A DNA stretch of 64,000 bases, taken from contig NZ_LT985747.1 in assembly GCF_900289175.1 (NCBI RefSeq), positions 4,768,669 through 4,832,668 of the forward strand, in the 5' to 3' direction. Within the stretch, counting starts at the first letter, position 1. Every line of letters begins with the position of its first letter. This DNA is from Paenibacillus faecalis. Its GTDB lineage: Bacteria > Bacillota > Bacilli > Paenibacillales > Paenibacillaceae. Both the position numbers and the translations under genes were made by a program. The notes beneath the pieces were generated by a model that was not told the DNA's origin, made no database searches, and saw only the letters and a list, made by a program, of their open reading frames with translations. Of this stretch, positions 62,249 to 64,000 are shown in pieces.

Positions 62249-63997
62249 TCATGAAAAGGAGGCTGTCCAATAAGTCCTCAAAATAAAAAGTTGGACGGAG
62301 AAACGCAATGTTTTCCGTCCAACTTTTTGGTGTGTCTGTTTTTGCAGGAAGGTAGCGAGGCGAATGCCTGCTACTTTCAGCAGATTGTGGACTAAGGCCA
62401 CAATCCCAAATTCCACATGCACCTTTTCCAAGCCACGCAAGGAAAAGCGGCGGAACGACCGATTGCCCTTGATGTGACCAAACACGCTTTCTACCTCCAC
62501 TTTACGCCGAGCATAAATCGCGGATTTCTCGTCATCCTCAAGGGCTTTTTTGGCCTTTGCCTTTAGTTCTTCCCATATGGTATTCCAGTGCACTTGGCGG
62601 TTTCCTTTTGCTTTCGTACACAAGGACTTGAGCGGGCAATCGCTGCAATCTTCACATTCATAAATCTTGAAGCTTTGCTCCAAGCTAGAAGCTGTTTTTT
62701 TCGTTTGGTATTTCTTAAAGCGGACGTACCGGCCATTCGGGCACACAAAGCGATCGTCTTGCTCTTCATACGCCCAGTTGGAAGCATGCCGGATGTCCTT
62801 CTTGTAGCGCCGAGTTTGCTCCTTCATGTAGTTGCCGTAAGGAATGAGAAAATCAAAGCGCGACTCCTTTTCTTCACCCACTGCATACAAGTAATTTTCC
62901 TCGCTGCCATAGCCCGCATCGGCGATCACCGTTTTGGGCATCGGCAAAGAAGACGCTGCAAGTCGCTCCATATGCGGAATGAAGCAGCGCGTATCCGTAG
63001 GACGTTGATGGATGCTGTAAAACAAAATGAATTGGTTTTCCGTGGCCATTTGCACATTGTAACCCGGCTTCAACTGCCCGTTTTTCATGTGGTCTTCCTT
63101 CATGCGCATAAACGTGGCGTCCGTATCGGTTTTAGAATAGCTGTGGCGATCGCCAAAGCACGCTCTCTGCTGCTCATACTTGGCTAAGCGAGGAAGAAAG
63201 TCTTCCCGAATTTGTTTCAGCGGCTTCTTCAAGGCGCTGCGCTCTTTGCGTAAGGCTTGCTGCTGTTGGCTGTCGCTTGCCTGAGCGATCTGTTCGCTTA
63301 AGTCTTCGATCTTCTCCCCTAGCTCAGCTGCTGCTTCTTCGAGCTTGGCAGGGAATTCGTCGGGATCTGCCCCCGCGTATTCGCCAGCTTCTTGCTGCGT
63401 CAGCGTATGAATATGTGCAAGGGTCGCCTGTACCTTTTCCTTGAGCTTCTCCTCAAAGCGCAGCGTCGCTTTTTTCCACACAAACGAGTACTTGTTAGCG
63501 TCAGCTTCGATCTTCGTGCCGTCTAAAAAGTACTGTTCCATCGTGATGTAGTTGTCCGCGATGAGCTTTTGAATCATGGTTTCAAACAGCTCGTCCATGA
63601 ACGCCTTCATGCGTACCCCGCGAAAGTCGTTCAAGGTCCGGAAGTCAGGCTGTTGCATCGCCGCCAGCCACATAGCCGGGATGTTTTCCTGCAGCAGCTT
63701 TTCGATGCCGCGGCAGGAGTAAACCTTTTGCGAGTAGCCGTAAAGGATTGCTTTGAGCATCATTTTGGGATGGTAGGAACTGCGGCCTCCGCCTGTGTAG
63801 TGAGCAAACAACTGCTCGTCTGGAATAGCTTCAATCATCTCATCAATGACACGAGCCACATGATGAGTGGGAACATACATCTCCAAATCCAGAATCATCT
63901 GAGCCTGTTTGTTGTCGTAAGGTTTGAAGGTAGGGGCAAGATTTCGTTTGGAAGCCGTCTTTTCTTCCAAATCCCCTAGAGGAAGTGTCATTTGCAT
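62249..63997 (-). CDS. IS1182-family transposase
   Basis: 582 residues. The N-terminal domain has GGGRSSYHPKMMLKAILYGY, typical of IS1182-type transposases. The DDE-type catalytic residues probably lie in FLDGTKIEADANKYSF, VIADAGYGSEENY and VEVESVFGHIKGN. A zinc-like cysteine cluster precedes the last (CEDCSDCPLKSLC). The frame appears intact. Its last codons run through the terminal repeat of the element and stop in flanking DNA at 62249, which is odd. Confidence 0.93.
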   Translation of the reverse strand: MQMTLPLGDLEEKTASKRNLAPTFKPYDNKQAQMILDLEMYVPTHHVARVIDEMIEAIPDEQLFAHYTGGGRSSYHPKMMLKAILYGYSQKVYSCRGIEKLLQENIPAMWLAAMQQPDFRTLNDFRGVRMKAFMDELFETMIQKLIADNYITMEQYFLDGTKIEADANKYSFVWKKATLRFEEKLKEKVQATLAHIHTLTQQEAGEYAGADPDEFPAKLEEAAAELGEKIEDLSEQIAQASDSQQQQALRKERSALKKPLKQIREDFLPRLAKYEQQRACFGDRHSYSKTDTDATFMRMKEDHMKNGQLKPGYNVQMATENQFILFYSIHQRPTDTRCFIPHMERLAASSLPMPKTVIADAGYGSEENYLYAVGEEKESRFDFLIPYGNYMKEQTRRYKKDIRHASNWAYEEQDDRFVCPNGRYVRFKKYQTKKTASSLEQSFKIYECEDCSDCPLKSLCTKAKGNRQVHWNTIWEELKAKAKKALEDDEKSAIYARRKVEVESVFGHIKGNRSFRRFSLRGLEKVHVEFGIVALVHNLLKVAGIRLATFLQKQTHQKVGRKTLRFSVQLFILRTYWTASFS

Positions 63998-64000
63998 GGT
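62262..64000 (-). mobile_element. IS1182-family insertion sequence (one end visible)
   Basis: The end near 62262 has GAGGCTGTCCAATAAGTCC, the type of terminal repeat found in this family. The other end lies beyond the window, 3 nt after the transposase start. The target duplication cannot be checked. The element inserted just after the sensor kinase stop codon at 62243. Confidence 0.8.
62285..62328. terminator. Hairpin inside the end of the insertion element
   Basis: AAAAAGTTGGACGG and CCGTCCAACTTTTT are exact arms with T-runs on both strands. It would block read-through between host and element in either direction. Confidence 0.75.

Noticed and set aside
1..64000. tRNA or rRNA genes, CRISPR arrays, prophage or toxin-antitoxin modules
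   Set aside because: I looked for tRNA arm motifs, short regularly spaced repeats and typical phage or toxin genes and saw none; a tool search would be more sensitive.

Overview
The window reads as chromosomal DNA of a spore-forming Firmicute of the Paenibacillus type. The signs are strong AGGAGG-type ribosome binding sites with frequent TTG/GTG starts, T-box and c-di-AMP leaders, CcpA-type cre sites, a YesS-like membrane AraC regulator beside an Lpl-type sugar importer, DUF4023 and DUF378 miniproteins, LipL, and an IS1182-family element at the right edge. No rRNA, tRNA, CRISPR array or phage module was seen. The genus is inferred from gene content, not from a marker gene.

Left part (1-6.4 kb, minus strand): a complete c-di-AMP (ydaO/yuaA-class) riboswitch with its own promoter and terminator controls an unnamed small Rossmann protein followed by kdpF, kdpA, kdpB, kdpC and the start of kdpD, which runs off the left edge. 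This is a high-affinity potassium uptake operon gated by c-di-AMP. From 6.7 to 12.3 kb come a TrmB-type regulator, an MFS exporter divergent from an AraC regulator, and a BadF-type sugar kinase paired with a GH4 phospho-glucosidase.

12.4-22.3 kb: trpS and serS, each behind a T-box leader, flank a copper homeostasis region (glutaredoxin-like protein, CsoR, CopZ, CopA, a half sulfite/nitrite-reductase-like protein) and an LLM-class flavin enzyme. serS diverges from a split ThrE-type threonine/serine exporter. 22.4-33.3 kb is mixed: a 40-residue membrane or secreted peptide, a glycerate kinase relic, a HAD phosphatase, a NatAB-like ABC exporter, a glutathione-peroxidase-type enzyme, an orphan pair of oligopeptide-type permeases, a cytoplasmic alpha-amylase, and a YeiH transporter divergent from a LysR regulator over a perfect 22-bp palindrome.

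33.4-48.7 kb is the most interesting accessory region. A cre-flanked operon encodes an LplBCA-type importer without its own ATPase, two GH29 alpha-L-fucosidases, a CBM9-like protein, an 871-residue transglutaminase-fold protein and a GH18 enzyme. None of the enzymes has a signal peptide. A membrane-bound AraC regulator and an MFS transporter follow. The set suggests import and intracellular dismantling of a fucosylated, GlcNAc-containing glycan or glycopeptide, with the transglutaminase-fold protein possibly cleaving the glycan-peptide link. That last point is inference.

48.8-64 kb: a GntR relic, LipL, a sulfonate-type ABC importer with cysK behind a consensus promoter, DoxX, MenA, GdhA, a DUF4023 peptide, an IsdG-type heme monooxygenase, a DUF418 membrane protein, an OmpR-type two-component system, and an IS1182-family insertion whose transposase frame runs through the terminal repeat into host DNA.
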